The notes under the pieces: generated by a model | Database searches by the model: none | The model's input: only the letters and a program-made list of their open reading frames with translations | Told to the model about the DNA's origin: nothing | Program-made: the position numbers and the translations under genes | DNA from: Morinoia aosen | Lineage: Eukaryota > Arthropoda > Malacostraca > Amphipoda > Talitridae | Reading direction: 5' to 3' | DNA: 64,000 nt | NCBI GenBank assembly: GCA_030386875.1 | Contig: CM059563.1 | Location: forward strand, 45,724,102 to 45,788,101 | Shown here: positions 54,201 through 64,000 of the stretch, piece after piece | Layout: the number at the start of each line of letters is the position of its first letter | Numbering within the stretch: position 1 is the stretch's first letter

Positions 54201-57200
54201 AAGCGGTTTTGAATTAGTGCTCAAGATACACGTTTCGTGTAAGTAGTGCGTCGCTGATAACCCCGTAGGATAGGTTTGTATCTTGTGACATAATTCAAGG
54301 GATAAGACGTTTTATACATTTGACATAAGGATTAAGCAGATAATTTTCCCATTGAATATATATATTAAGCCTATTCGTTTCGTGAATATTTATTCTAACG
54401 GCCCCTCGTGTACGGTAGGATAGTAAAATACAACTATAAATGCTTCTCAAATATTTGCTATTTGTTTTGGAACTTTGATTTCCAGTTGCGGTGTTAGTTG
54501 AACTGCAATCTATCGACCCGATTAGGATTACTTTTTTAGTGCAACTACAAATTCAGTGAAATTGCTTTGATCGCAATTGCTGCAATTTAACAGCCCACGA
54601 CTTCTGCGGAAAACTACAGAAACAATTTAGAAAAGTTTCAAATGACTGATCTGCTTTAGTTTTCTGCATGGTCGATTATTGAAGCGCGTTCTCCATAAAA
54701 CGAATTTCATTGAATTCTTTCCTGAGCAAATAAGGAATGATGAGATTGCCACTGGCCAAGAATCAATTACACACTTTTAACGTAGGGCTTTTTTATGCAA
54801 ATACTGAAATTTTTCACTCCTCCGGCACATGCCTACTTTTTCAGAATACCGGCGAGTTTTTTTTTTAATATCAATGGAAGTGCAATGAAACTCAGTCGTA
54901 ATTCAAAGTAATCCGAGACCTAAAATCTAACGAATTAGTCATTCTCACTAATTGAAGAGAATTGTTCCCTTGAATAATTTAAGCTAAATATACCGCTAAA
55001 ATTTTACTGATAGAGAAATGTACAAAATTTAGGTTGACCAGAGATTATCTGTGCTGGAGTATACAAATCACTCGTAGAATTTTAATGCTTCTAACACTCA
55101 TATTCAGGAGGAACATTAGGATTATTTTATTGCACCATGCAATCCGTAAAAAGAGAGGAGGTGCGCTCAGATAATGGATTCGAAGCATCTTTTACTTGAT
55201 ATAAAGGATTCTCATTGCTTTCTATAGTAAACAGAAGAAAACGAGATTCACTTTAGTTTTCTGTTTGAATCTGAGTGTCCTCTTTGTTGATGCATAGGGA
55301 AGTAGTTTTTGAGTGCGTGTGACAAAATTCAGTTTCTCCGACTCTTTCCTTGTCAGCAAAGGCTGCAGATCGAGAGACTTTACAAAGAACATCGGTATTA
55401 ATACATGAAATCTTGACTGAAAGAGCTCGTTCACGTATCAAATGGCTCGCAGTTTTCAAGTTAACAAGCTTGAAATGACTGCAGCGATCCAAACATACAT
55501 GATACAACTGTAAACAACCGTTTTCAAAGTAACTATTTTCAATGCACATTGCTCATGTAAAACTTTTAGAGCCATAATTATCGGATTCCAAATTTCACAT
55601 GACACTCTGAGCTAAATCTTCCCGTCCATGTCCAGAAAAAAATTCATTGCACTCGTGACTTATATTTCCATGAGTACATAGGAATGCACACACACACCAA
55701 TATTTATTTGTTTCTCTTGGAAAACTTCTCTCATTCAATTTTGTTCCGTTCTGCCAACGTTAGCGATTTCTGTCTCGTTCTTACCTTGAATAATTCACAT
55801 CACCTCGTCAGAACCTGAGCAGATCTCAATCTTTGAGTGCGTGCTAGGGGAGAAGACGCTTCATGAATAAATTTGCGCTATGATCGTCTCAAGTCCTCGG
55901 TATTTCAATGACCTATTTCACGCATGATTTTTGTCCGTGTCAGGAAGCAGGAGCAAGCTACGCACAAGGTGAGGATCAACTTTATAGTTCGCAGGAAAAT
56001 GGAATATGTAATTATGAGATAAGTTTTGAACTCTGCGTTTCTGTTTTGCCTCCAGGAGAAAGAACGAGTAGCTGCAATATGCAAAACGCTCGTAAGAAAC
56101 ACATTGTATCCACACTAGGTTCTTTGAATTAACTTCAAAAACATGCAGTGCCAATCTACGAGCAATACTACGCACGTGTCAAAAATGCACCCCGTAATAA
56201 TACGATGTATATAGCCAGCATTTGACATGAGTGATAAAAACAAAGTCATTTTAATCGTGCAGAATCGTACTATGCTTACTTTATAACTCTAGAACTTAGA
56301 ATGTGAGCGTCATTCATGAGCTGGTGTCGAAAGTTGTTCGATCAATTTACATTGCTTCCCATTGTGCGTGCTAGAGTTGGCAATTTTTTGTGAAAGCCTT
56401 GTGACCCACATTATCTGGCTAAGTAGCGGTAAAATATTAATAAATTTGGACGGCATGAGGCAATTTCATAATTTAGTAGAAATTGAAAAAACCCGTAAAA
56501 TTTGTCATTCAGTTACATTTTGTTCATACGTAGAATTAACTTCGAAAAACAAATTGAAATACGTAATATTTATTTCAAATTTATTACCAACGGTAATTAT
56601 TAGATCCGAATAAAATCAGGCAACGACTGCAACTTCAGTCATCTAATTGAAATTTGTGTCCTTACGAAACTTCCTGTAACGTAGAAATTTAGAGCAATCG
56701 AAATCTTGATGAAAACAGGTAATTCCCTCTGCTCAATTGAAGTTTGGCAATCAGCGCTAACTCCCGCAAGGTTTTCCGCGAACGGACGCTATTGTCAATT
56801 TAAAAACTACAAAGTTTATAGCTTCGGATACTGCAGAAAACTGCAATATTCAGGCACATCAATGTACATCCAATAAAAATATTTGAAAATTAATTTGAGG
56901 TAGAATCCACTCGATGAAATCATTCATTTAGACTTCTTTAGGGTGAAACAATTGAAGACTTAACTAAGCGCATCCTTTACATTTATCAACATTTGTATCC
57001 CTAATTTCAAAACAATTGCAATTTATAAGACGCATCAATATAATTAAGAACATTTGAGAAAATCGAAGACCTTTGCATCGTGGCGTGCCATTCTATGCAG
57101 AAATGAAGGCAGGCCCTCAATAATAATGTGCTCAAATTATGCAACCTTATGTGAGGTCGAGTATTTTAGGAGCTTGTTTATTTTGCGCGATGATATTAAC

Positions 57201-57824
57201 TGCTCCCGTTTGAATAATCACAACTATCCCTCAAATAATTCCTTTTTTGTTTCAGCCCAAGTAAATAGTCATAAATTGCCGTAAAATTTTCAAAGCCGTA
57301 CGCTCTGAAAAATTCTGATTTTGTGTGCAATATCACAACCCTCAAAGAAGGACACCGCAGAAGGTCCACACGAGTGACACAAATTCCTGCATCCAATCAC
57401 GACGTAGGAACGTTTTTCGTGATACACAATATAGTCTTCAGCGTTTAGTTCCTTCGTGAAAGCTGTGTAAATAATTCGCAGAGAAATGAAATTTAAATTT
57501 AGATCAAAGTTGAAATGCCTTCAGAATCGTTGCTTTTCTAGTATAGGATGTCTTTTCCTCGTTGTGGTTCGCAACTCAAAATTTTGTTTTTTTTCTACTC
57601 TATTTAGTATGGGCTCGAAATAGCCCACCTTAGAGCAAGGAAGAACTTTGTTTGAAGGAGCAATTTCAATAAAAGTACAGGGCCAAACAATTGGTGGACA
57701 TTAAAAAAATTGATGGTTCGCCTTTGACCTCCCATTTTGAAACATAGAGGAACTAGATAATTGTTACATGTGTATCCAATAATTACAATTAGTTAAGACA
57801 AGAGAAGTTTGTAAAACGATATTT
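51246..57824. other. Long anonymous AT-rich stretch
   Basis: About 6.6 kb with no recognised gene. The longest open frame is 52718-53194 on the minus strand (listed separately). Other frames are short and without motifs. No transposon ends or arrays were recognised here. Confidence 0.35.
52718..53194 (-). CDS. 158-codon ORF, unknown, doubtful
   Basis: Longest non-repeat open frame outside the lectin gene. It includes a moderately hydrophobic stretch (FLLRLINCLQVTIAFAITIQ) followed by a Lys/Asn-rich C-terminal half. I recognise no family, and there is no supporting splice or neighbour context. It may be a chance ORF or a decayed exon. Confidence 0.12.
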   Translation of the reverse strand: MQLTRCITSQTRYTMQKQQKLICLMNKSYSIFAMSWSNQCDVFLLRLINCLQVTIAFAITIQASKIIFNYSKKVENLRRYVNQMKHDLFSTKVMSPCHLRSEKRCFPDPVNERKSNNNYAKTKKNGINFANCHQYFIPMNFLDREFIKVTTVLSLLKE

Positions 57825-58090
57825 ATGATAAAGGTTTATTCAGTTGAAGCTTGATTCGAATCATTTTGTACATTGATTTTTTTCCAACTGCCTCAAACCA
57901 ACACCAGGACGCGATGGCGGTTACGGCCGGTATAACCGATACCCACTTCGAACACTGCAGTCGAATAGGGAACCATAGCTGAGTTCGCTCACTTCTGAAA
58001 GGGAGAATCATCCGGCCGGCATTTCCGGGAGTTGAACCGGCGACCTTCCGCGTGCAAGGTGAACGTTTTTAAAAACTAGGCCACGGTGAC
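57825..58090 (-). repeat. tRNA-Ala-like SINE
   Basis: On the minus strand it begins GTCACCGTGGCCTAGTTTTT, has CACCTTGCACGCGGAAGGTC (TGC anticodon loop, as in tRNA-Ala) and GCCGGTTCAACTCCCGG (B-box GGTTCAACTCC). It then continues with about 190 bp of non-tRNA body and an AATAAACCTTTATCATAAAT tail. The disrupted D-arm and unpaired ends exclude a functional tRNA gene. It is unrelated to the hairpin SINE-like family. Confidence 0.8.
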
Positions 58091-58778
58091 ATATTAACTA
58101 AGACTTCCACACCCTAAAAACTAAGCACACGTAAAGAGAATAAGGTGGAATATACTCTTGAACAAAATTAAAATGTGGGTGACAGAGCCTCGCTATTACC
58201 CACTTGACCAATCAAAATTCCGAGATGCGTTCGCTGCATGCCAATTGGTGTTAACCTCAAAAATTAGTTTCTTTTCTTCTTTCGATGCGATGGAAAATTA
58301 TTTCGAATCGTAGATTTCATCTCCTTTATAAAAATAGTAGTGGTGCACAAACGAGCATCGACGTATCTAGGCTTTATAACTTGTTCACTACGAAGACTTA
58401 TGGAACACGTACACGAAGAGTTAGTTCTAGAAGAAGGGTTCGGCCGTGTTACCTTTCCACATTCTTCTATATTTCCTGCCCAGTTTCAGTGAAGTGAAAA
58501 ATTTTAACTTACCAACTACCATTTAAGGATCTGTTGAAACCGTTATCAAACTTACAATTATTTTCGAAGCTTTATTACACATAAGATCGACGTAGTTTTG
58601 ATTATATTAAATGTTGCTTTAGGAAGCCCATGACATCCACATAAAGTTGATTTTTGACGTCAGGCTTATCTCTTGTAATCCTCACTCTTCCCCAGCTGGT
58701 TAGCCTGAATGGTGTGGTAGTCGTCTTGTAATAAGAGTGGTATCAAAATATTAGGTCAACTAATTTTCATGAATGTGA
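58091..58778. other. Intergenic, no gene recognised
   Basis: No recognised exon or repeat. Confidence 0.4.
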
Positions 58779-59084
58779 ATTTATAAACGAGGAACACTGC
58801 TCGTAGGTTAATCATTATTTAATATTACATATCGTCAAATCTAAACGTTTCGAAGTAAGTACAGTCAACTCCATCTTCAGTAAGTACAGTCAGTAACACG
58901 TGGTAAAGGGAGTAGTGAATTTTCACTACTCCCTTAGTAATGAGTAGTGAATTTTCACTACTCCCTTTACCAAGTTTTACAGACTGTACTTACTGAAGAA
59001 GGAGCTGGACTCCGAAACGTTTAGAATTGACGATGTGTAATATTAAATAATGATTAACCTACGAGCAGTGTTCCTCGTTTTTAA
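58779..59084. repeat. Near-perfect 306-bp palindrome
   Basis: Arms of more than 100 bp run from AACGAGGAACACTGCTCGTA (left) to its complement ending at about 59084, with only a few mismatches. The centre holds two copies of AGTAGTGAATTTTCACTACT, itself palindromic, between GTAAAGGG and CCCTTTAC. A diverged single arm occurs at 23188-23265, so this is a repeat family rather than a unique site. If transcribed it would fold into one long hairpin. Confidence 0.9.
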
Positions 59085-59960
59085 ATTTCTAATGAACATT
59101 CGATTAAAGAAAAATGATTTTCCTCATGAATGTGAATATTGTCTAGTCTTTTCATCCTATCGAATCTTTGTACATACTACGCCGGTCGTGCAGTTGAGGC
59201 ATCAAGGCTCGAAACGTCCATTTTCTTGTTGATCAGATGCAATTTCAAATGATGTTGAGCACTGTTGTTTCAGTATGCTCCAGCTAGAGGCTAAAACCTA
59301 ATATCTCATTTGCTGCACTTCTTAACTGGAGTAACGCGTTAAATTTCAGCTCGCTCCTCAAGCGCGTTCAGCGTCATTCAAATAATACTTGGTGTCACGG
59401 AATAGGCTTCACGTAGATCACTAAGAACGAAGTGCATGATTGACTGAAACGCGTAGCAGAACAGCAAGTAAAAAACTACAGATAGCCATTGCTGCTCTAT
59501 TTGTTACGATCCCTATTTTATCTTCGATCGATATATTATTCGTTGGCCAATTTTTCCAGAGGCAATTCTTTCTCTGCATTATTTCTCGTCATTTTCTCGT
59601 CGCTTTCATTTTCTTTCGGTCAATGGTCGAGACAGAAGGCCTCAATTATTCTATTTTATTAGTATTAAAGATCGAAATAGACTGAGACTTTTCAATGTCA
59701 TTAGTTGTAATTAAATGTAGTATTATAGCAAATCGGATTGGGCCAAGGCAAATGACGAAACTGTTGCAACGTAAATTTATGTTATAATGATGACGTCTTT
59801 CAAATAACAATGGATCACATATTCGGATAGTGATTGACTTGCGATGTACATGTCGTATTAAAGAATCTAGATGATCGTGACACCATCAAATCTCAGAAAC
59901 TACTCTAATCTATCAGAAAATACAGTCACAGGAGATCGCATCATGATCTCACAATAAGCA
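59085..59960. other. Intergenic, no gene recognised
   Basis: No recognised exon or repeat. Confidence 0.4.
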
Positions 59961-60097
59961 GGTGAAGCCTTCATTACTTGATCATTAATACATTGATAAT
60001 TACGATAAGCACATTTTATATGAGGTGAAGCCTTCATTACTTGACCATTAATACATTGATAATTACGATAAGCACATTTTATATGAGGTGAAGCCTC
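59961..60097. repeat. 63-bp tandem duplication
   Basis: GGTGAAGCCTTCATTACTTG plus 43 bp occurs twice with one difference (GATCATT/GACCATT). A third partial unit starts at 60087. A recent local duplication. Confidence 0.95.
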
Positions 60098-61009
60098 CGC
60101 GGAATCATTTATCTTGCGAAATACAGAACATTTAACTCATCAATAAACCTAGCGCAATACATTTAGGGTACAGAATCTAGACCTACCACGCGAAGTAAAG
60201 GGAACGTGAAGGTACGGATTACAATGTCACATTGGGATACTTAGCTCAGTCCTGAATGGCGCCTACGAGTCAACACACGACTCATTGAATAACCAGTGAA
60301 TGACAATTGAACAATCAGTGAATAACAGTGGACAACCCTCACTACCTGGCTAAACTTGCCAGGCAGCGAGGTAGGCGGACACAAATAAGTACGACTGTCC
60401 CTCGTGATCGCTGGGCAGCTTCTGCCCAGGCCGTCGCCTTCTAAGCGCAGGAGACTGGGACGCCGTTCGTATTGAGAACAAACAGGTTCTCTTATAGACA
60501 ATGCTTTACGTTAGCTGTTCCTATCGGAAATGGCAAGTATCATCATATAATTAGAAGAGAATGGACTTACAATTGGATGACAGTTAATTTACCCAGAGTA
60601 AACACAATCCTAAGTCTCTAATGAAGGGAAAGAATATACGTTGAGCAAATGGAAGCATTAGGCAGTCCGGCAAGCTGTCGATGTTTCGTGACGTGTCGCT
60701 CATAGAGGGTGTGATTGTGCGCCTTCCACGCGATGAGAATGATGTTGTCGCTGTTGAATGCGACGGTTGGTAGAGCTGAAGGTGACGGTTGACGATGTCT
60801 AGGCGAAGATGTGGAGACCAGAATATGCAGCCCTTACCGACGAGAAGATATTCTTATGGAAGTCAGTCTTTTCGAAGGAATTTCAGTCGCTAGCTAGGCA
60901 GACTTTTTCTTCTTAACGCTCATTCAAACACAGCGTAGAGTATAGTCACAGCAGAATCATGACATAATTCTTAGAATATAAAACTAGCATCAGAAAAACT
61001 TGCTTTTAA
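60098..61009. other. Intergenic, no gene recognised
   Basis: No recognised exon or repeat; 60360-60480 is GC-richer without a domain. Confidence 0.4.
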
Positions 61010-61240
61010 CACTGTATTATCCCCTCAATACATTGGCCACGATGCGATTCGACTGTGTAAACAGAGGAAATATTTAGTACGCTGCCCAGCGACAGGTAGT
61101 CACAAGCTCAATTTTCATAAATACATAACGCTAAACGGAGCCACGATCCAATTAATGTTTGCTGCTTTCAAAATGGCCTCCTAAAATTGCCATTAAATTT
61201 GAGTTAAACATTGAACTTCCCATCGCGGCCGACATAAGCA
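61010..61240 (+). mobile_element. TTAA MITE, diverged copy
   Basis: Follows TTAA at 61006-61009. Internal blocks GGTAGTCACAAGCTCAATTT and TTAATGTTTGCTG, and TTTGAGTTAAACATTGAACT near the end, match the other members. The left end is rearranged and the right TTAA is lost. Confidence 0.6.
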
Positions 61241-62603
61241 GGAGATACTCACTGTGCAATAAATCCTTGAAGATCTGCACCAGCAGTCCCCCAACTTGCA
61301 GGGTTCATCAGAGATCAGGTGCAGGCATCTTGCAGAGAAGTCGGATTAGCGAGCGTCAGCCGAGATTGACGATCGCTAGAATCTCATTTAGACCTGGCGA
61401 TGTAGTGTTCTGCTCTGCTGAGGCCGCGGTTCATGTAACCAGTGGAAGCTGCGAGCGATAGGCAATGTAGGAATAACGCTTACGCTTATTTGAACATTTG
61501 TTTGACACTTCCTATTAGTCGCTAAAGCGCCTGCATCGAATGGATTGATCACATTTCTTGCTCACCAGCACTTGAGAAATTTAATCTGTATCTAAGTTAT
61601 AGGTTTGGAATCGAACATAACACTTCTAGTCAAAAGTAAAGTTTGCAGTCCATTTCCTTAGCATGAAATTACCTACATTTGAACAGTATCACACATTGCT
61701 CCTGGAAAGAGAGTGGTTCTGAATTGGTTCCAATTTCAATGAGCGGAATTATACTCAGTAAATATACATAGCCTCAGTACCAGAACGAAATAGTTTGGTA
61801 CGGCAAAATCGATCTTGCGCTTTTTTTAAATAATTTATGACATACTTAATAACGCAACTAGTATATCTACGTATATTTTATACTACGAATGATGAGACCA
61901 TCAACCGAGGACAAACATGCAAAAAGTAACATTGATGACACCTGTGCCACACACACATCCACAGCGTGTTTCGAAAATTTATTTTAATGTGCAGGGAACA
62001 GACCATCATAAAATTCGATTCATGTCAAGCATTTTGGTTTGTATTTTATATCGGTTACAGAAGCCGTTCACTCGGTAAATATACTTCCTCACTTTAATTG
62101 ATCTTTTTGCGTGCTAAACTTCACAAGAAAATGCATTGTTCATTTTGATAAAAAACGTTTAATCCTGGAAAACTAGCTTATTTTGAATTCACAAATATTG
62201 AGGTCATACATATCCACTATTGTAGTCTTATCATCTATTTGATTGTATTTCACGTTTCTTTCCCTCATAGAAGTATACCAAAGCATCAAGTGCAAACCGC
62301 TGTGGCGCCAGAGGAATGAAGATGTTCATGGAGAGTATACATGCTCTCCAATTTTACAAAGATGCTTCGTTTCATTTTAATAGCTCCATAAAGTGCAGAA
62401 GAATGGAGGGCGGTCGGAGCGCAAGCAATGTTTGAAATAATGCAATTTTGTCCTGATTTATAACCACGACCTCGATTGAATTGAGGCTCCGCAGGACATA
62501 AAATGGAGGACAAAGCTCCATTAAAGACCGCTGTGTTTGCTGACGCGAATGCTCAGTAAAAACACGAGATATTTATTTGCAAATAACAATGAATGAAAGC
62601 CGC
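61241..62603. other. Intergenic, no gene recognised
   Basis: 61240-61470 is GC-richer, and a 100-codon frame from 61159 ends in it, without any recognisable domain. The rest is anonymous. Confidence 0.35.
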
Positions 62604-62826
62604 CAGCTCGCCAATGCGTCACTAAAGTTTGTTCGTTGTTTATGCGTGAGTCATTTATTTACAAGAGGCAATGAGGAAAGAGGGACATGCCCACCCAGGT
62701 TTTGTCAAGCTAACGTTAGAAAAACATAGTTGTATAATTAAGGTTGGCTAGACAAGACCTCATTGCATCCTGTAAATAAATGACTCATGCATAAACACTA
62801 AACTTCAGTGGCACATTGGCGAACTG
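62604..62826. repeat. Inverted repeat, 70-bp arms, 81-bp loop
   Basis: Left arm 62604-62676 (CAGCTCGCCAATGCGTCACT to CAATGAGG) pairs with right arm 62758-62826 (CCTCATTGCATCC to CACATTGGCGAACTG) at about 80% by eye. Both contain ATGAGTCATTTATTTAC or a one-base variant. Weaker pairing continues outward (TTTGCAAAT). No transposon family recognised. Confidence 0.85.
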
Positions 62827-63361
62827 ACTGCTTTTAAATACCGTGATTTGCAATTCTTAAGGCAAAATTAGCATGCGTATACAACCAGTTCACTTCCATC
62901 TTCACTTCCGGAGCGTAGAGACTCATGATTATCATCGCGGAACGAGGCAGAGGTGCAGAGGTGGAGAGGGTTTGTTTCTCATTTTACACTACCGGTTAAA
63001 GTTCTGCGATTCTCATGCTTATTTCCAATAGAAACGTTATTCTTCAATATTCAAATATTTTCGCCTCATAAATTAACGAAATGTGGGCACTACACTAAAT
63101 CCAATACTAAATTCCTGCACTAAATGGGCAACGTAACTACCAGTAGTCTGCTGCGAATTTGAAAAGTGGGTTTGGGCCTAACTCGGCCTCTGCAGTTGGG
63201 TTTAGTCGTCCGGTCGGAGACGCTGACTTCCAATTTGTTTATTGCCTCATAAAGAAGTCGTCTTGAAGTCAGGGTGCTGCGAGGCCATCTGGCCGATGAA
63301 GGCAGGCCCCTGAAGCTCATTCGAGCAGAAGCTGCAGCTCAAACTTCTGTGACTTACCTAA
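62827..63361. other. Intergenic, no gene recognised
   Basis: No recognised exon or repeat; 63130-63330 is slightly GC-richer. Confidence 0.35.
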
Positions 63362-63580
63362 CACTTTGACCGCGAGGGGTTAAACTGAAGATCAATATTC
63401 AACTGAAATTTCAAGTAAATTGTAGTGTGCGATTTTGAAATAGCAAACTTTAATTTGATTGTGCTTTTATGTAGCTTTGATTAAGTGTTTATGAAAATTG
63501 AGTTTATTACTACCGGTCGGTCAGCAGCGTTATGAAAGTCTAATTCGTGACCGCAGGTGGCTCACGTTATGGTCAAAGTG
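63362..63580 (-). mobile_element. TTAA-flanked MITE (piggyBac-like)
   Basis: 219 bp, same length as the copy at 34564 but in reverse orientation. Ends CACTTTGACC and GGTCAAAGTG; flanks CTAA (63358-63361) and TTAA (63581-63584). On the minus strand it contains GTGAGCCACCTGCGGTCACG and AAACTCAATTTTCATAAACA. Confidence 0.8.
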
Positions 63581-64000
63581 TTAAGCTGGCTAATGTGATG
63601 AATTAAAAGCGATTTAGAAGGATCACAAGTAATGACATTTATGAATAATTATTGTGGTCTCATGTAATGTAAATGTACTGATTCGGGGTCATCCGGGTTA
63701 AAAAGGACATCTAAATTTGTGCGTTGACCCAAACAAGGCTTCTGGATGAACGAAGTTTAGTGTCTTTTTATTGATTACTCCAGCAGCTTCCATCGTAAGC
63801 CGAATCCAACTACCAGTAATTTTACCATTACAGAAACTGACACAACGAAGTTCTGAGGCATGATACCCGAAATTTTTCAATTAGTGACTATTCAGTCACT
63901 CTACAGAAGCCATCCACTAGCAAACGCAGCCTGAGAAATACTTAGTCAGTCATGTACGTAGTGTGTGTTTGGCGAAGTCAGTGAAGCCACTTCAGTATTT
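63581..64000. other. Intergenic, no gene recognised
   Basis: No recognised exon or repeat to the end of the window. Confidence 0.4.

Noticed and set aside
58013..58090. Functional tRNA-Ala gene on the minus strand
   Set aside because: Anticodon arm and B-box are good, but the D-arm is disrupted by a T/A run and the acceptor ends do not match.
59440..59685. Hydrophobic 81-codon ORF
   Set aside because: Membrane-like composition, but AT-rich DNA gives such frames easily; no homology or gene context.

Overview
This window looks like nuclear DNA from an arthropod, most probably an insect. It is AT-rich, gene-poor and full of transposons. There are no bacterial operons, rRNA genes or long intact ORFs outside tandem repeats. 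The coding traces are a spliced host gene with GT/AG introns and many broken Tc1/mariner, PIF/Harbinger-like and Helitron-like pieces of types common in insect genomes. I cannot name the species.

Host gene: the only well-supported cellular gene is on the minus strand at 42654-45802. Three phase-compatible exons (45802-45415, 43944-43729, 42919-42654) encode a 289-residue C-type lectin. It has an N-terminal hydrophobic segment and one C-type lectin-like domain carrying a QPD motif. Directly after its stop codon the last coding segment is repeated in tandem with a 61-bp period.

Layout: 1-5.2 kb holds a rearranged DD34D mariner carrying a LINE-tail insertion, a 32-bp minisatellite and a deleted DD37D mariner. 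8.9-9.5 kb is a 60-bp tandem array. 9.9-12.9 kb is a decayed DD41D element interrupted by a 1.2-kb DNA element with GGC-rich arms. 13.4-19.3 kb has a 30-bp minisatellite, a TTAA MITE, an internally deleted DD41D relative and a PIF/Harbinger-like element inserted in a tandem repeat. 20-22.3 kb has an Arg-rich Helitron-like fragment and a perfectly phased 50-unit, 14-bp array built on CACGTG/CACATG. 26-41.7 kb is mostly dispersed repeats and MITEs, a polypurine minisatellite and small tandem arrays. 42.4-46.4 kb is the lectin locus. 46.4-64 kb is mostly anonymous AT-rich DNA with more repeats, a tRNA-Ala-like SINE, a roughly 300-bp palindrome and a separate inverted repeat.

The most interesting anonymous component is a SINE-like family of about 360 bp, with about 9 clear copies and 7 diverged relatives in 64 kb. 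Two copies have 13-14 bp target-site duplications, and one sits inside another. In the inferred sense orientation the family begins with three consecutive small hairpins. I could not match it to a known family from the sequence alone. All homology calls were made by eye, without database searches.
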